Below, one piece after another: positions 1-6,816 of a stretch of 10,120 nucleotides of DNA; positions within the stretch are counted from its first letter, which is position 1, and each line of letters opens with the position of its first letter. Origin of the DNA: Desulfacyla sp964522045 (lineage in GTDB: Bacteria; Desulfobacterota; DSM-4660; Desulfatiglandales; Desulfatiglandaceae). The translations under genes and the position numbers were made by a program. The notes beneath the pieces are model-generated. The model was given only the letters and a program-made list of their open reading frames with translations, was not told the origin of the DNA and did not search any database. The stretch lies in the NCBI GenBank assembly GCA_964522045.1, contig CAZFSF010000100.1, positions 1 to 10,120 on the forward strand, given 5' to 3'.

Positions 1-239
1 AAGAGACTAACACACCAATTAAGCTATAATTTAGGTTACTTCACCTCCCTTCCCTCATCGGAATTATAAATATATTGTATAGCTATTTGCCCATATTGTT
101 TAAAGCATTCTTATAACAAAAACAGCCAGAAAACAACAAAAAACCGAGCCCTTAACCTGTCATAAATCATATTGTGCTTATTGAAATAACCAGATTTCAG
201 AACTACTACCAAGAGTCATGATTTGCACCCATAGAGAGG
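1..239. other. AT-rich region downstream of the operon, no gene seen
   Basis: No credible coding frame is visible on either strand. The minus strand is the 3' flank of the zinc-ribbon gene. It contains a small hairpin (6-bp arms 182-187 and 194-199, 6-base loop) without a following T run, and T-rich minus-strand tracts around 117-146 without a clear GC stem before them. I therefore cannot name a terminator. A Shine-Dalgarno-like GGAGGTGA lies on the minus strand at 41-48, but no ATG, GTG or TTG follows at usable distance. Confidence 0.6.
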
Positions 240-413
240 CTATTTACCCAGCGGTTTTGCCTCATCAATCAGCATTATAGGGATGTCATCTTTGATCTCG
301 TACAGCAATTTACAATGATCGCAGATGAGTCCGTCCCCTGAATCTGTGAGATAGATATCTCCTTTGCATTTGGGGCATGCCAAAATATCCAACAGTTCTT
401 TACTTATGGCCAT
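240..413 (-). CDS. Trm112/YcaR-like small zinc-ribbon protein
   Basis: This 57-residue protein begins MAISKELLDILACPKCKGD and matches the Trm112 (YcaR/UPF0434) family in size and pattern: a short helix ending in LACPxC, a beta hairpin, a second CxxC, then a hydrophobic D-D-I-P-I-M-L stretch. All four predicted zinc ligands are present (C13, C16, C31, C34), whereas E. coli YcaR, as I recall it, lacks the second pair. Eukaryotic Trm112 activates methyltransferases; the bacterial role is not settled. In E. coli ycaR lies between lpxK and kdsB, so its place at the end of this LPS operon fits known linkage. The start is ATG with a strong AAAGGAG six bases upstream. A 116-base spacer separates it from waaC and may carry its own promoter. 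Confidence 0.85.
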   Translation of the reverse strand: MAISKELLDILACPKCKGDIYLTDSGDGLICDHCKLLYEIKDDIPIMLIDEAKPLGK

Positions 414-419
414 ATCTTA

Positions 420-426
420 CTCCTTT
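420..426 (-). promoter_or_regulatory. Ribosome binding site of the zinc-ribbon gene
   Basis: The minus strand reads AAAGGAG here, six bases before the ATG at 413. It is among the best Shine-Dalgarno matches in the window and fixes the start of this very short gene. Confidence 0.75.
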
Positions 427-440
427 CGCAACTGAGCACT

Positions 441-469
441 AAAATAAGACACCCGTCCTCATTTTCCAA
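441..469 (-). promoter_or_regulatory. Candidate sigma-70 promoter before the zinc-ribbon gene
   Basis: On the minus strand TTGGAA (469-464) and TATTTT (446-441) are separated by exactly 17 bases, each matching the -35 and -10 consensus at 4 of 6 positions. It lies in the 116-base spacer after waaC and would give a leader of roughly 20-25 bases containing the AAAGGAG site. Matches of this quality occur by chance, so this is only a candidate for independent expression of the last gene. Confidence 0.3.
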
Positions 470-529
470 CGCAACGACCCAACCAATCAACCTGTTGACC
501 AATTGACGACCTCTGAACACGTCAAAGAC

Positions 530-1564
530 TTATTCCAGAACCTCTTTCACGCCCTCGAAAACTCGCTCCACACTTATCTCCTTCATACATGTCATGTGGT
601 CACACCTCTCTTTGAAACATGGGCTGCACTCAACATCAGCCCTGATGACCTTATGCCCTCTGCCGTAGGGCCCGGTCCGCCACGGGGCTGTGGGGCCAAA
701 CAGGGCCACGACCGGACATCCCATGGCGGCTGCCATGTGCATGGGGCCGGTATCAGTGGTAACGAGGAGCCTGCACCGGGTGTACAGATAGGCCAACTCC
801 TTCAGGTTTGTCCGCCCGGTGAGATTAAGGGGCGCCCCCCCCATCATCCGCGCAATACGAGTGATAACAGGCCTATCAATACTACTCCCGGTAAAGACAA
901 TCTCGCACGCCAACTCGTCCCTGATCCGCTCTGCCAAGACCGCAAATCGTTCAGGGTCCCAGAGTTTGGTCGGCCACTTGGCAATCGGATTGATGGCGAC
1001 AAGTGGCTTTTTCTCGATTCCGTCAAGGTCCAGGATCTGGTCAATTGCTTGCCTGTCAGGCTCAAAAAACGGAATATGCCCATTCCACCCGGCAGAATCG
1101 CACCCTAAGTATTCAGCCACCTTGAGGTATCGTAAAATGGCGTGCTGGCCATAATTCACTGGTATCGGCCGCTCATTCAAAAAAAGTCTCGCACCCTCTC
1201 GATCCCCGCTCATGCCTACCTTTCTCTTTCCTTTCGAAAAACCGACCAGGACGCCGCTTTTTAACAGCCCCTGCAGGTCAATAACCAGATCGTACTCTCT
1301 TGACCGGACACTTTTCAATAAGAGGGCGGCTTCACCAATCACAGAGAAAATGTTACGGCCCTTGCACATTTGCTCCTGCCACGACCTCCTACGGGATATG
1401 ACGACCCTTCTAAGGGCAGAGTGCCTTTCAATGATCGGGGAGGCTGCCTCCTCCACTAACCAGTCAATTCTGGCCTCGGGGAAGCCTTTTTTGAGTACTT
1501 CTAAAAACGGGAGTGCGTGTACCACGTCCCCGATTGCGCTCAATTTTACAATTAGAATATTCAA
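530..1564 (-). CDS. waaC: ADP-heptose:LPS heptosyltransferase I
   Basis: This 344-residue glycosyltransferase family 9 protein would add the first L-glycero-D-manno-heptose to Kdo of the inner core at the cytoplasmic face. The N-terminus MNILIVKLSAIGDVVHALP is the typical WaaC acceptor-domain start. The donor domain shows KWPTKLWDPERF (196-207) and TTDTGPMHMAAAMG (269-282), the ADP-heptose-binding signature. Four cysteines (C313, C316, C321, C326) near the C-terminus resemble those in the neighbouring WaaF. E. coli WaaC is about 319 residues. The start is TTG at 1564: an in-frame stop lies close upstream and the conserved KLSAIGD begins at residue 7, so no other start works, although no good ribosome binding site is seen. 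The WaaC rather than WaaF assignment rests on the N-terminal pattern and the presence of a separate WaaF. Confidence 0.85.
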   Translation of the reverse strand: MNILIVKLSAIGDVVHALPFLEVLKKGFPEARIDWLVEEAASPIIERHSALRRVVISRRRSWQEQMCKGRNIFSVIGEAALLLKSVRSREYDLVIDLQGLLKSGVLVGFSKGKRKVGMSGDREGARLFLNERPIPVNYGQHAILRYLKVAEYLGCDSAGWNGHIPFFEPDRQAIDQILDLDGIEKKPLVAINPIAKWPTKLWDPERFAVLAERIRDELACEIVFTGSSIDRPVITRIARMMGGAPLNLTGRTNLKELAYLYTRCRLLVTTDTGPMHMAAAMGCPVVALFGPTAPWRTGPYGRGHKVIRADVECSPCFKERCDHMTCMKEISVERVFEGVKEVLE

Positions 1565-1682
1565 TTTTTGGAATGCCTAAAGTGCCTAAAATTACAAATG
1601 CCTGAACACCTGCTTCCTCTTCCAATTTCTAATTTTCAATTTCATTCATAAAACGCTGACCTCTGAATTTCGAGTGAGGAAT
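1565..1682. repeat. Spacer with short TGCCTAAA repeats between gmhB and waaC
   Basis: This 118-base spacer breaks the otherwise tight operon. The plus strand has TGCCTAAA at 1574-1581 and 1583-1590 and a variant TGCCTGAA at 1599-1606. Next to these is an AT-rich run built of AATTTC/AATTTTC words (about 1623-1644). The 10-mer GACCTCTGAA at 1658-1667 recurs at 508-517 after waaC. No terminator with a GC-rich stem and T run was found, so read-through into waaC is possible. Confidence 0.5.
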
Positions 1683-2279
1683 TCACGTGCCGCTTCCGAC
1701 ATGGCCCGGGTCATTTCTGATGATCCACCGAACGGCTTCCAACAGGTCCCCAGTGACATGAAAAGGTTTAAAGGACAAATGGGGGAAAACATATTCCAGA
1801 TCCCCAAGCCCGTAGCCGGTCTTCACCAGGATACCTTTCAGCCCCGCGTTTCGGGCCAGTTCGATATCAGTACAGCGATCACCTATGACATAGGAGTTTG
1901 CCATATCAATATCAAAATCTCGGCACGCCATTTTTATCAAACCGGTTTTCGGCTTTCTGCATTCACAGGCCGTGCTGTATTCCGATAGTTTTCCTTTGGG
2001 GTAGTGAGGACAGAAAAAAATCCCGTCGACCCTTGCATTATCTCTTTCTAACAAGGCCTTCATATGGGCATGTACTTTATTGACCAGTTCCATTGGAAAA
2101 TATCCCCGGCCGATCCCCGACTGGTTTGAAACAATGATCACCAAATATCCATGATCGTTCAAAAGCTTGATCGCCTCTGCGCTCCCCGGAAGGAGTACAA
2201 ACCGGCTGATATGGTTGATATATCCCATCTGCTCGTTAATAGTGCCATCCCTGTCTATAAAAACAGCGGGTTTTTTCAA
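1683..2279 (-). CDS. gmhB: D-glycero-beta-D-manno-heptose-1,7-bisphosphate 7-phosphatase
   Basis: GmhB is a HAD-superfamily phosphatase that removes the 7-phosphate of heptose bisphosphate during ADP-heptose synthesis in the cytoplasm. Counting from the TTG at 2279 the protein has 198 residues (E. coli GmhB has 191). It shows FIDRDGTIN with nucleophile D9 and acid/base D11, SNQSGIGRGY at 51-60, the zinc-loop residues C90, H92, C105 and C107 in CPHYPKGK...CECRKPKTG, and GDRCTDIELARNAG at 133-146. A longer frame opens at GTG 2345, but its extra 22 residues overlap waaF and precede the conserved domain. The TTG has GGAGGG seven bases upstream and overlaps the waaF stop as TTGA, indicating translational coupling. 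The HisB phosphatase domain is the main alternative; the heptosyltransferase neighbours favour GmhB. Confidence 0.88.
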   Translation of the reverse strand: MKKPAVFIDRDGTINEQMGYINHISRFVLLPGSAEAIKLLNDHGYLVIIVSNQSGIGRGYFPMELVNKVHAHMKALLERDNARVDGIFFCPHYPKGKLSEYSTACECRKPKTGLIKMACRDFDIDMANSYVIGDRCTDIELARNAGLKGILVKTGYGLGDLEYVFPHLSFKPFHVTGDLLEAVRWIIRNDPGHVGSGT

Positions 2280-3346
2280 TGGACTTCCCTCCGCAACCTC
2301 TCCATCGTTTCCCAAACCTCGTCCGACCCTATGCTCAACATACACCGGTGATCAGTAGGGCATTCACGTTTCAAACAGGGCGCGCACTCTATTTCATGCT
2401 TTACAATTCTCGTTTTCGGGCCTTGCGGACCTGTGGCCACATGGTCAGTGGAACCAAATATGGCCACTGTATGCACACTCAGGGCAGAGGCTATGTGCAT
2501 AAGGCCTGAATCATTGGTTACAAAAAAAAGACACCGGCTGATCAGACCCATGACCACATTCAATGATGTACGGCCACAGAGGTTCACGGACTGGTGGCCC
2601 ATTGAACTGCAGACCTGGCTGCAAATTTCCTTCTCCTTGCCGCTCCCAAATATGAGGATCTTAGCCCCCCACTCTTCAACTGCCCTGTCTCCGATCTCTG
2701 CAAATCGATCCGGAGGCCACCGTTTGGCTCCCCCGAAAATCGCACCGGGGCCCAGGCCCACCAAGAGATCCAACTCCATTATTCCCTCTCTATCGAGTAT
2801 CCTGCCGGCAGAGTCCTTATCCTCTCGAGAAATATGGATGATTGGATTATGGCTCTTTATCTTCCATCCCATTCCCTTCAGGATGGCGAGATAATATGCC
2901 GACTGGTGGATTTTCAAGACCTCGTCACTTGGCATGATCCCGTGCGTCAGCAGGAAACCACGCCCGTCCGTTCTATAACCGATGCGATATTTAACCCCCC
3001 CCATATATGCCAGAAGGGCCGCTTCAAATGCGTTTTGGAAGAGGATAGCCAGGTCGAATCTCTCTTTTCGAATCAACCAGATAGCCCTGATCATCTCACT
3101 AAGACCGGTGAAAGCCCCTTCCCCCTTCCTGAATGTTAGTATTCGATCCACTGCGGGATGTTTGCTGAAGATCGGCTGAACCCATGGTTTTGCCAAGACG
3201 GTGATGGAGGCTGAAGGAAAATTCTCTTTGACGGCCTCTAATGCCGGCAGGGTCATCACCGCGTCTCCCACCCAGTTGGTGGCGCGGATAAGTATCCGTT
3301 TGATCTTCGCCTTATCAATCTTTTCTCGGGCCAGGAGTTTAAGCAC
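2276..3346 (-). CDS. waaF: ADP-heptose:LPS heptosyltransferase II
   Basis: This 356-residue glycosyltransferase family 9 protein would add the second heptose of the LPS inner core. RATNWVGDAVMTLPAL at residues 21-36 is the characteristic WaaF N-terminus. The donor-binding half has GPGAIFGGAKRWPPDRFAEI (199-218) and TNDSGLMHIASAL (277-289). The tail carries cysteines C321, C324, C329 and C335, in a pattern close to that of WaaC. The N-terminus has about 16 residues before the first beta strand, slightly long. The start is GTG at 3346 with AGGGGG ten bases upstream, six bases after the acyltransferase stop; no internal ATG precedes the conserved motif. Its TGA stop overlaps the gmhB TTG start. 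Confidence 0.88.
   Translation of the reverse strand: MLKLLAREKIDKAKIKRILIRATNWVGDAVMTLPALEAVKENFPSASITVLAKPWVQPIFSKHPAVDRILTFRKGEGAFTGLSEMIRAIWLIRKERFDLAILFQNAFEAALLAYMGGVKYRIGYRTDGRGFLLTHGIMPSDEVLKIHQSAYYLAILKGMGWKIKSHNPIIHISREDKDSAGRILDREGIMELDLLVGLGPGAIFGGAKRWPPDRFAEIGDRAVEEWGAKILIFGSGKEKEICSQVCSSMGHQSVNLCGRTSLNVVMGLISRCLFFVTNDSGLMHIASALSVHTVAIFGSTDHVATGPQGPKTRIVKHEIECAPCLKRECPTDHRCMLSIGSDEVWETMERLRREVH
2287..2292 (-). promoter_or_regulatory. Ribosome binding site deciding the gmhB TTG start
   Basis: The minus strand reads GGAGGG here, seven bases before the TTG at 2279-2277, inside the last codons of waaF. It is a near-ideal Shine-Dalgarno sequence and is the reason for choosing TTG over the GTG at 2345. 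Confidence 0.7.
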
Positions 3347-3352
3347 GACCGA

Positions 3353-4300
3353 CTAACCCCCTGCGTCTGTGCGGTAATAATCTTCAGGAAGCGGGCAAAA
3401 AGGCCTGGTCTTCCACCGTTTATGAAACCAGAACCACTGATCCGGATACTGGCGCACATATTTCTCAATGATCCGTGTGAAAAGGGCTGTGTTTTCCTCG
3501 GTGTCCTTTATTTTGTCACCGGTTCTCAGCAATGGTACCTCATCTCCAAAGACTACCCGGTACCTCCCGTCCGACTGCCGCACCGAAAAAACCGGTATTA
3601 CAGGGGACCCGGTCCTCAAGGCAATAAGGGCCAGGCCCTTGTTGGTACAGGCCGATTTACCTAAGAATGGAACGAAAACCCCTTCATACCAGTCCACATT
3701 CTGGTCTAAGAGGATCCCGATAACCTTGTTTTCTTTCTTTGCCGCCAACAGTTTTTTCATCGCGCGTTTTTTCGGTATAATCTCCGTCCCGAATCTGGAG
3801 CGAAGGCTCTTTAACAGCTTGTCGGCCGGCGCGAAATCAGCAGGTCTCACTACTACTCCGCTATCGATATTAAACCGGAGGACAGTGGCCGCGGACATGA
3901 ATTCCCAGTTTCCGAAGTGCCCGGTCAGAATGAACACCCCCCTCCCCTTCTTTATGGCCTGACTGAAGGCCTCTTCATTCTCAAAAATCACATACTTACT
4001 GAGATTTGTCCGGTTTAGCCTGAGGATATGGGGGGCCTCAAACAGCATCTGGGCAAAATGCGCTACAACCCTGCCGTTGAGTTCAATCAACTCAGCCATG
4101 GGCATCTTATCCCCAAAGACATATCGAAGGTTACTCAAAGAGACCTTTGTTCGCCTCTTCAGGGCTACCGCCAATATGCTCCCTAACATCCTCCCAAGGA
4201 ATTGTCCTACGCGAAAAGGGATTAGGGATATGAGCCATACGAACCCATATAGGGCCCTGTACATCCATATTGAAAGAGTTCCACTATCCTGAAAGGCCAT
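3353..4300 (-). CDS. lpxL: Lipid A biosynthesis acyltransferase (LpxL/HtrB family)
   Basis: This 315-residue protein belongs to the LpxL/LpxM/LpxP late acyltransferase family, which transfers a secondary acyl chain to the Kdo-bearing lipid A precursor at the inner membrane. A hydrophobic N-terminal segment (about 17-47) should anchor it. The catalytic HX4E motif is TGHFGNWEF with H128 and E133. ILLDQNVDWYEGVFVPFLGK (196-215) and the C-terminal DQWFWFHKRWK (287-297) are further family signatures. E. coli LpxL has 306 residues. The ATG at 4300 overlaps the end of lpxK by 17 bases; the Shine-Dalgarno match is weak, so expression is probably coupled to lpxK. Whether it acts as LpxL or LpxM, and its chain length, cannot be read from the sequence. 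Confidence 0.87.
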   Translation of the reverse strand: MAFQDSGTLSIWMYRALYGFVWLISLIPFRVGQFLGRMLGSILAVALKRRTKVSLSNLRYVFGDKMPMAELIELNGRVVAHFAQMLFEAPHILRLNRTNLSKYVIFENEEAFSQAIKKGRGVFILTGHFGNWEFMSAATVLRFNIDSGVVVRPADFAPADKLLKSLRSRFGTEIIPKKRAMKKLLAAKKENKVIGILLDQNVDWYEGVFVPFLGKSACTNKGLALIALRTGSPVIPVFSVRQSDGRYRVVFGDEVPLLRTGDKIKDTEENTALFTRIIEKYVRQYPDQWFWFHKRWKTRPFCPLPEDYYRTDAGG

Positions 4301-5411
4301 TTCGAATTATTCCAAAAATGCCCTCTTGCCTCGGCAAGAAGGCGAATCTAACAGACAAATAGGCTAAGTCATTACACGCCGGCGTAAAAGGGGCGATTCT
4401 CATCCAGTCTTTTTCCGTTGTAAGAAGGTACCTGGCTCCAATCCTCTCCTTCATACGGATCAGTTCCCTGATTTCATCCCCATCGAAGCGGTAGTGATCC
4501 CTGAACCCTATGAATTGAATCACATCCGCACCCAATTCGATTAAACTCTCTTGAAACTGTTCAGGGTGGGCAATGCCGGCAAAGGCCAAGACTCGCTTTC
4601 CTCTCAAAAATCCAGGAGTATGAGCCTCACCCGAAAGGGGAAAAACCAACTTGTCCGGGATATGATCCGCACAAAAAACGGGTATTGAAGGAAATTTTCC
4701 CTTCAAAAATGTCACAGTCCTTTGCGCGGAGTGATCCCTGGTGTTACCCCTTACGCCTTGCCCTCGATGCTCTGCGCTCTGCACCCTGCTGAACCGTGTA
4801 AGGATGAAGGCGTCTGCCCTGCGCAACTGATGCAGGGGTTCTCTCAGAGGCCCCCATGGAAGAAGATGTCCATTGCCGAAGGGATCAAAGGCGTCTATCA
4901 AGACCAGATTGAGGTCCCTCTCCAATCCTAAGTGCTGGAAGCCGTCATCCAAGATGAAACAATCGGAACCGAACGTTTTATGGGCATACATTCCTGCCCG
5001 GTAACGGCTCCTGGAAATTATCACGGGGCTTCCGGGGATCTCTCTTGCAAGAAGAGAGGGTTCATCACCGGCCATACGGGCATCTGTATATGTCCCTTTC
5101 CCATCAGACACCTCTAATATCTCCTGTTTGTATTGAGCGCCGTAACCCCTTGATAATACGGCCACCCGATGGCTTTGGTCGAGCAACCATCTGGCTAACA
5201 TCACCACTGCCGGTGTCTTGCCGGTCCCGCCTGCGGTCAGATTGCCAACGCTCACGACATAACCGGGAAGGGACTTCCCTCTGAAAATGCCCTTTGTGTA
5301 TGCGCTCAGACGCAACCGCACCCCAACCCCGTACAAGGCAGAAAACAGGGACAGAGGAAGTGTCCACGGGCCGAATCGTTTTTCTCGATGGATCCTGGAC
5401 CAGTCAGGCAC
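4284..5411 (-). CDS. lpxK: Tetraacyldisaccharide 4'-kinase
   Basis: LpxK phosphorylates the 4' position of the lipid A disaccharide at the inner membrane. The protein has 375 residues, longer than E. coli LpxK (328). Visible motifs are an N-terminal membrane-associating region (about 17-40), the Walker A loop GNLTAGGTGKTP at 56-67, SRGYG at 87-91, GDEP at 115-118 and DDGFQH at 155-160, whose aspartates correspond to the catalytic region. PWGPLREPL at 185-193 and LLTTEKDWMRI near the C-terminus are also typical. The start is GTG at 5411, with GGAG eight bases upstream; a nearby ATG at 5418 runs into a stop after four codons. Residues about 208-231 look like a low-complexity insert. The gene overlaps the acyltransferase and follows waaA by 57 bases. 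Confidence 0.92.
   Translation of the reverse strand: MPDWSRIHREKRFGPWTLPLSLFSALYGVGVRLRLSAYTKGIFRGKSLPGYVVSVGNLTAGGTGKTPAVVMLARWLLDQSHRVAVLSRGYGAQYKQEILEVSDGKGTYTDARMAGDEPSLLAREIPGSPVIISRSRYRAGMYAHKTFGSDCFILDDGFQHLGLERDLNLVLIDAFDPFGNGHLLPWGPLREPLHQLRRADAFILTRFSRVQSAEHRGQGVRGNTRDHSAQRTVTFLKGKFPSIPVFCADHIPDKLVFPLSGEAHTPGFLRGKRVLAFAGIAHPEQFQESLIELGADVIQFIGFRDHYRFDGDEIRELIRMKERIGARYLLTTEKDWMRIAPFTPACNDLAYLSVRFAFLPRQEGIFGIIRNGLSG
4718..4793 (-). repeat. Low-complexity in-frame segment inside lpxK
   Basis: Between the conserved ILTR strand and the next conserved segment (VTFLKGKFPSIPVF) the protein carries a hydrophilic stretch, roughly residues 207-232, rich in Gln, Gly, Arg, Ser and His. Its DNA is built of CCCTGC, CTCTGC and CCTTGC-like words, clearest at 4736-4789, unlike the flanking coding sequence. 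It looks like an expanded simple-sequence insert kept in frame, which would account for part of the extra length. Confidence 0.45.
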
Positions 5412-5468
5412 GGCTCATGCTCCGTAATGTTAAAGATGACACCTTGTGCTTAGCTCTATCTCCATGCC

Positions 5469-6809
5469 TTAGGTTCCCTGCTCAATGCAACCCTTCACAT
5501 GGTAAAGGACCCTTTCGAGTGCGCCCCGGTTTCTCTCCACAAACGCCTTTGCCCGCGCCCCGGTCCGGGTGCGCACCTCCCCGTTTTCCAAGAAGGTCTT
5601 AATGGTTCTATAGAGTTCATCACCGTTCAGGACACGACGCCCGGCCCCTTCCTCAAACAGGGACTCCGCCATTGATACAAAATTATGGGTATGGGGCCCG
5701 AAGACCACCGGGATGCCAAAGCTCGCAGGCTCCAACAGGTTATGCCCCCCGACCGGGACAAGACTGCCACCCACAAAGCACACGCTGCCGAGCCCGCATA
5801 TACGGTCCAGTTCACCCATGGTATCCAGAACAAGCACGTCAAAACGTCTGTTTTCCGATGCTGCAGAAAGCAACACCCTCCCTTTTGTGCGGGGTTCCGA
5901 AACTTTGGTCTTCAAAACAGCCCTGAGCCCCATCCTCCTGCTCATCGTCACGATCTCGCCGGATCGCCCTGTATCTCTGGGGGCGAGGATCAGACGCAGA
6001 CGCGGGAATGAAACGCCCAGTTTCTTGAAGACATCAAGGAGTATTTCCTCTTCTCCCGGATGGGTGCTGCCTGCCACCCACAAGGGGTCAGCAGGTTCAA
6101 GGTACAATGCATCGAGCCATCCCTGACGCTCTTCCTCACACATGGGGACCATATCCCGGTCAAATTTCATGTTGCCCGCTGTTATGACTTTTTCTTTGTT
6201 CAGGCCCACCTGCAGGAGTCTTTCTCTGTCCAGATCCGACTGCATGAGGCATACGTGGAGAGGGTCGAACATTTTCCGGACAAGGAAAGGCGCTTTTCCA
6301 TAGGACCTGAAGGTACGGGGCGAAACGCGTCCATTGACCAGGATGCTCTTTATCCCCTTACGCTTCAAAGAGCAAAGCAACGCGGGCCAGATGTCTGTCT
6401 CAATCAGGATGAAAACAGAGGGTTTGACAAAATTGACGATCCTCTGAACAGACCACCATGCATCAACGGGCATGGTAAGAACTGCCTTGACCTTTGCATC
6501 TAATTTCTCCCTTGCAATAGCCATCCCGGTAACAGTGGTTACCGTGAAAACTATGTCCTTGTCTGGAAATTCAATCCGTAGTCTATCTACTAATGGAATG
6601 GCTGAAATAACCTCTCCTACAGAAAGTGCGTGAACCCATATATTTCCCTCGGCAGGAAGGGCCTGAGGAAGTCTCAAGGCAAATCTTTCGCGAGCCCGCT
6701 CTACAAGACCCCGGCTTCCCTTACCATCCAAATGCCTCTTCCCTAAAATCCAAATTACGGGCAGGTAGAAAATAAGGCATATGGTCCAGAGAAAATGGTA
6801 CAAGAACAT
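5469..6809 (-). CDS. waaA: 3-deoxy-D-manno-octulosonic acid (Kdo) transferase
   Basis: WaaA (KdtA) transfers Kdo from CMP-Kdo to the lipid A precursor at the inner membrane, the step before late acylation and heptose addition. The protein has 446 residues from ATG 6809 (E. coli WaaA has 425). It has an N-terminal membrane anchor (about 4-22), then the acceptor domain with HALSVGEV, where E66 is the expected catalytic base, and IETDIWP at 136-142. The donor domain contains VAGSTHPGEEE (245-255) and VGGSLVPVGGHNLLEPASFG (346-365), typical of family 30 glycosyltransferases. The frame can be extended to a TTG at 6839, overlapping the kinase by 23 bases, but the ATG directly before the membrane anchor fits the family better and lies seven bases after the kinase stop. 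An AGGA lies 12 bases upstream, a longish spacing. How many Kdo residues it adds is not evident. Confidence 0.92.
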   Translation of the reverse strand: MFLYHFLWTICLIFYLPVIWILGKRHLDGKGSRGLVERARERFALRLPQALPAEGNIWVHALSVGEVISAIPLVDRLRIEFPDKDIVFTVTTVTGMAIAREKLDAKVKAVLTMPVDAWWSVQRIVNFVKPSVFILIETDIWPALLCSLKRKGIKSILVNGRVSPRTFRSYGKAPFLVRKMFDPLHVCLMQSDLDRERLLQVGLNKEKVITAGNMKFDRDMVPMCEEERQGWLDALYLEPADPLWVAGSTHPGEEEILLDVFKKLGVSFPRLRLILAPRDTGRSGEIVTMSRRMGLRAVLKTKVSEPRTKGRVLLSAASENRRFDVLVLDTMGELDRICGLGSVCFVGGSLVPVGGHNLLEPASFGIPVVFGPHTHNFVSMAESLFEEGAGRRVLNGDELYRTIKTFLENGEVRTRTGARAKAFVERNRGALERVLYHVKGCIEQGT

Positions 6810-6816
6810 GGCCCGC

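Noticed and set aside
41..48. GGAGGTGA on the minus strand as the ribosome binding site of another gene
   Set aside because: No ATG, GTG or TTG follows within about 15 bases, and the later TTG frame stops after three codons.
503..1108. Open frame on the plus strand, 201 codons
   Set aside because: It lies antisense to waaC, whose family motifs are clear, and its translation shows no recognisable domain. The same holds for the other plus-strand frames across the window.
2280..2345. Longer gmhB start at GTG 2345
   Set aside because: The extra 22 residues overlap waaF coding sequence, precede the conserved HAD domain, and have a weaker start context than the TTG with GGAGGG.
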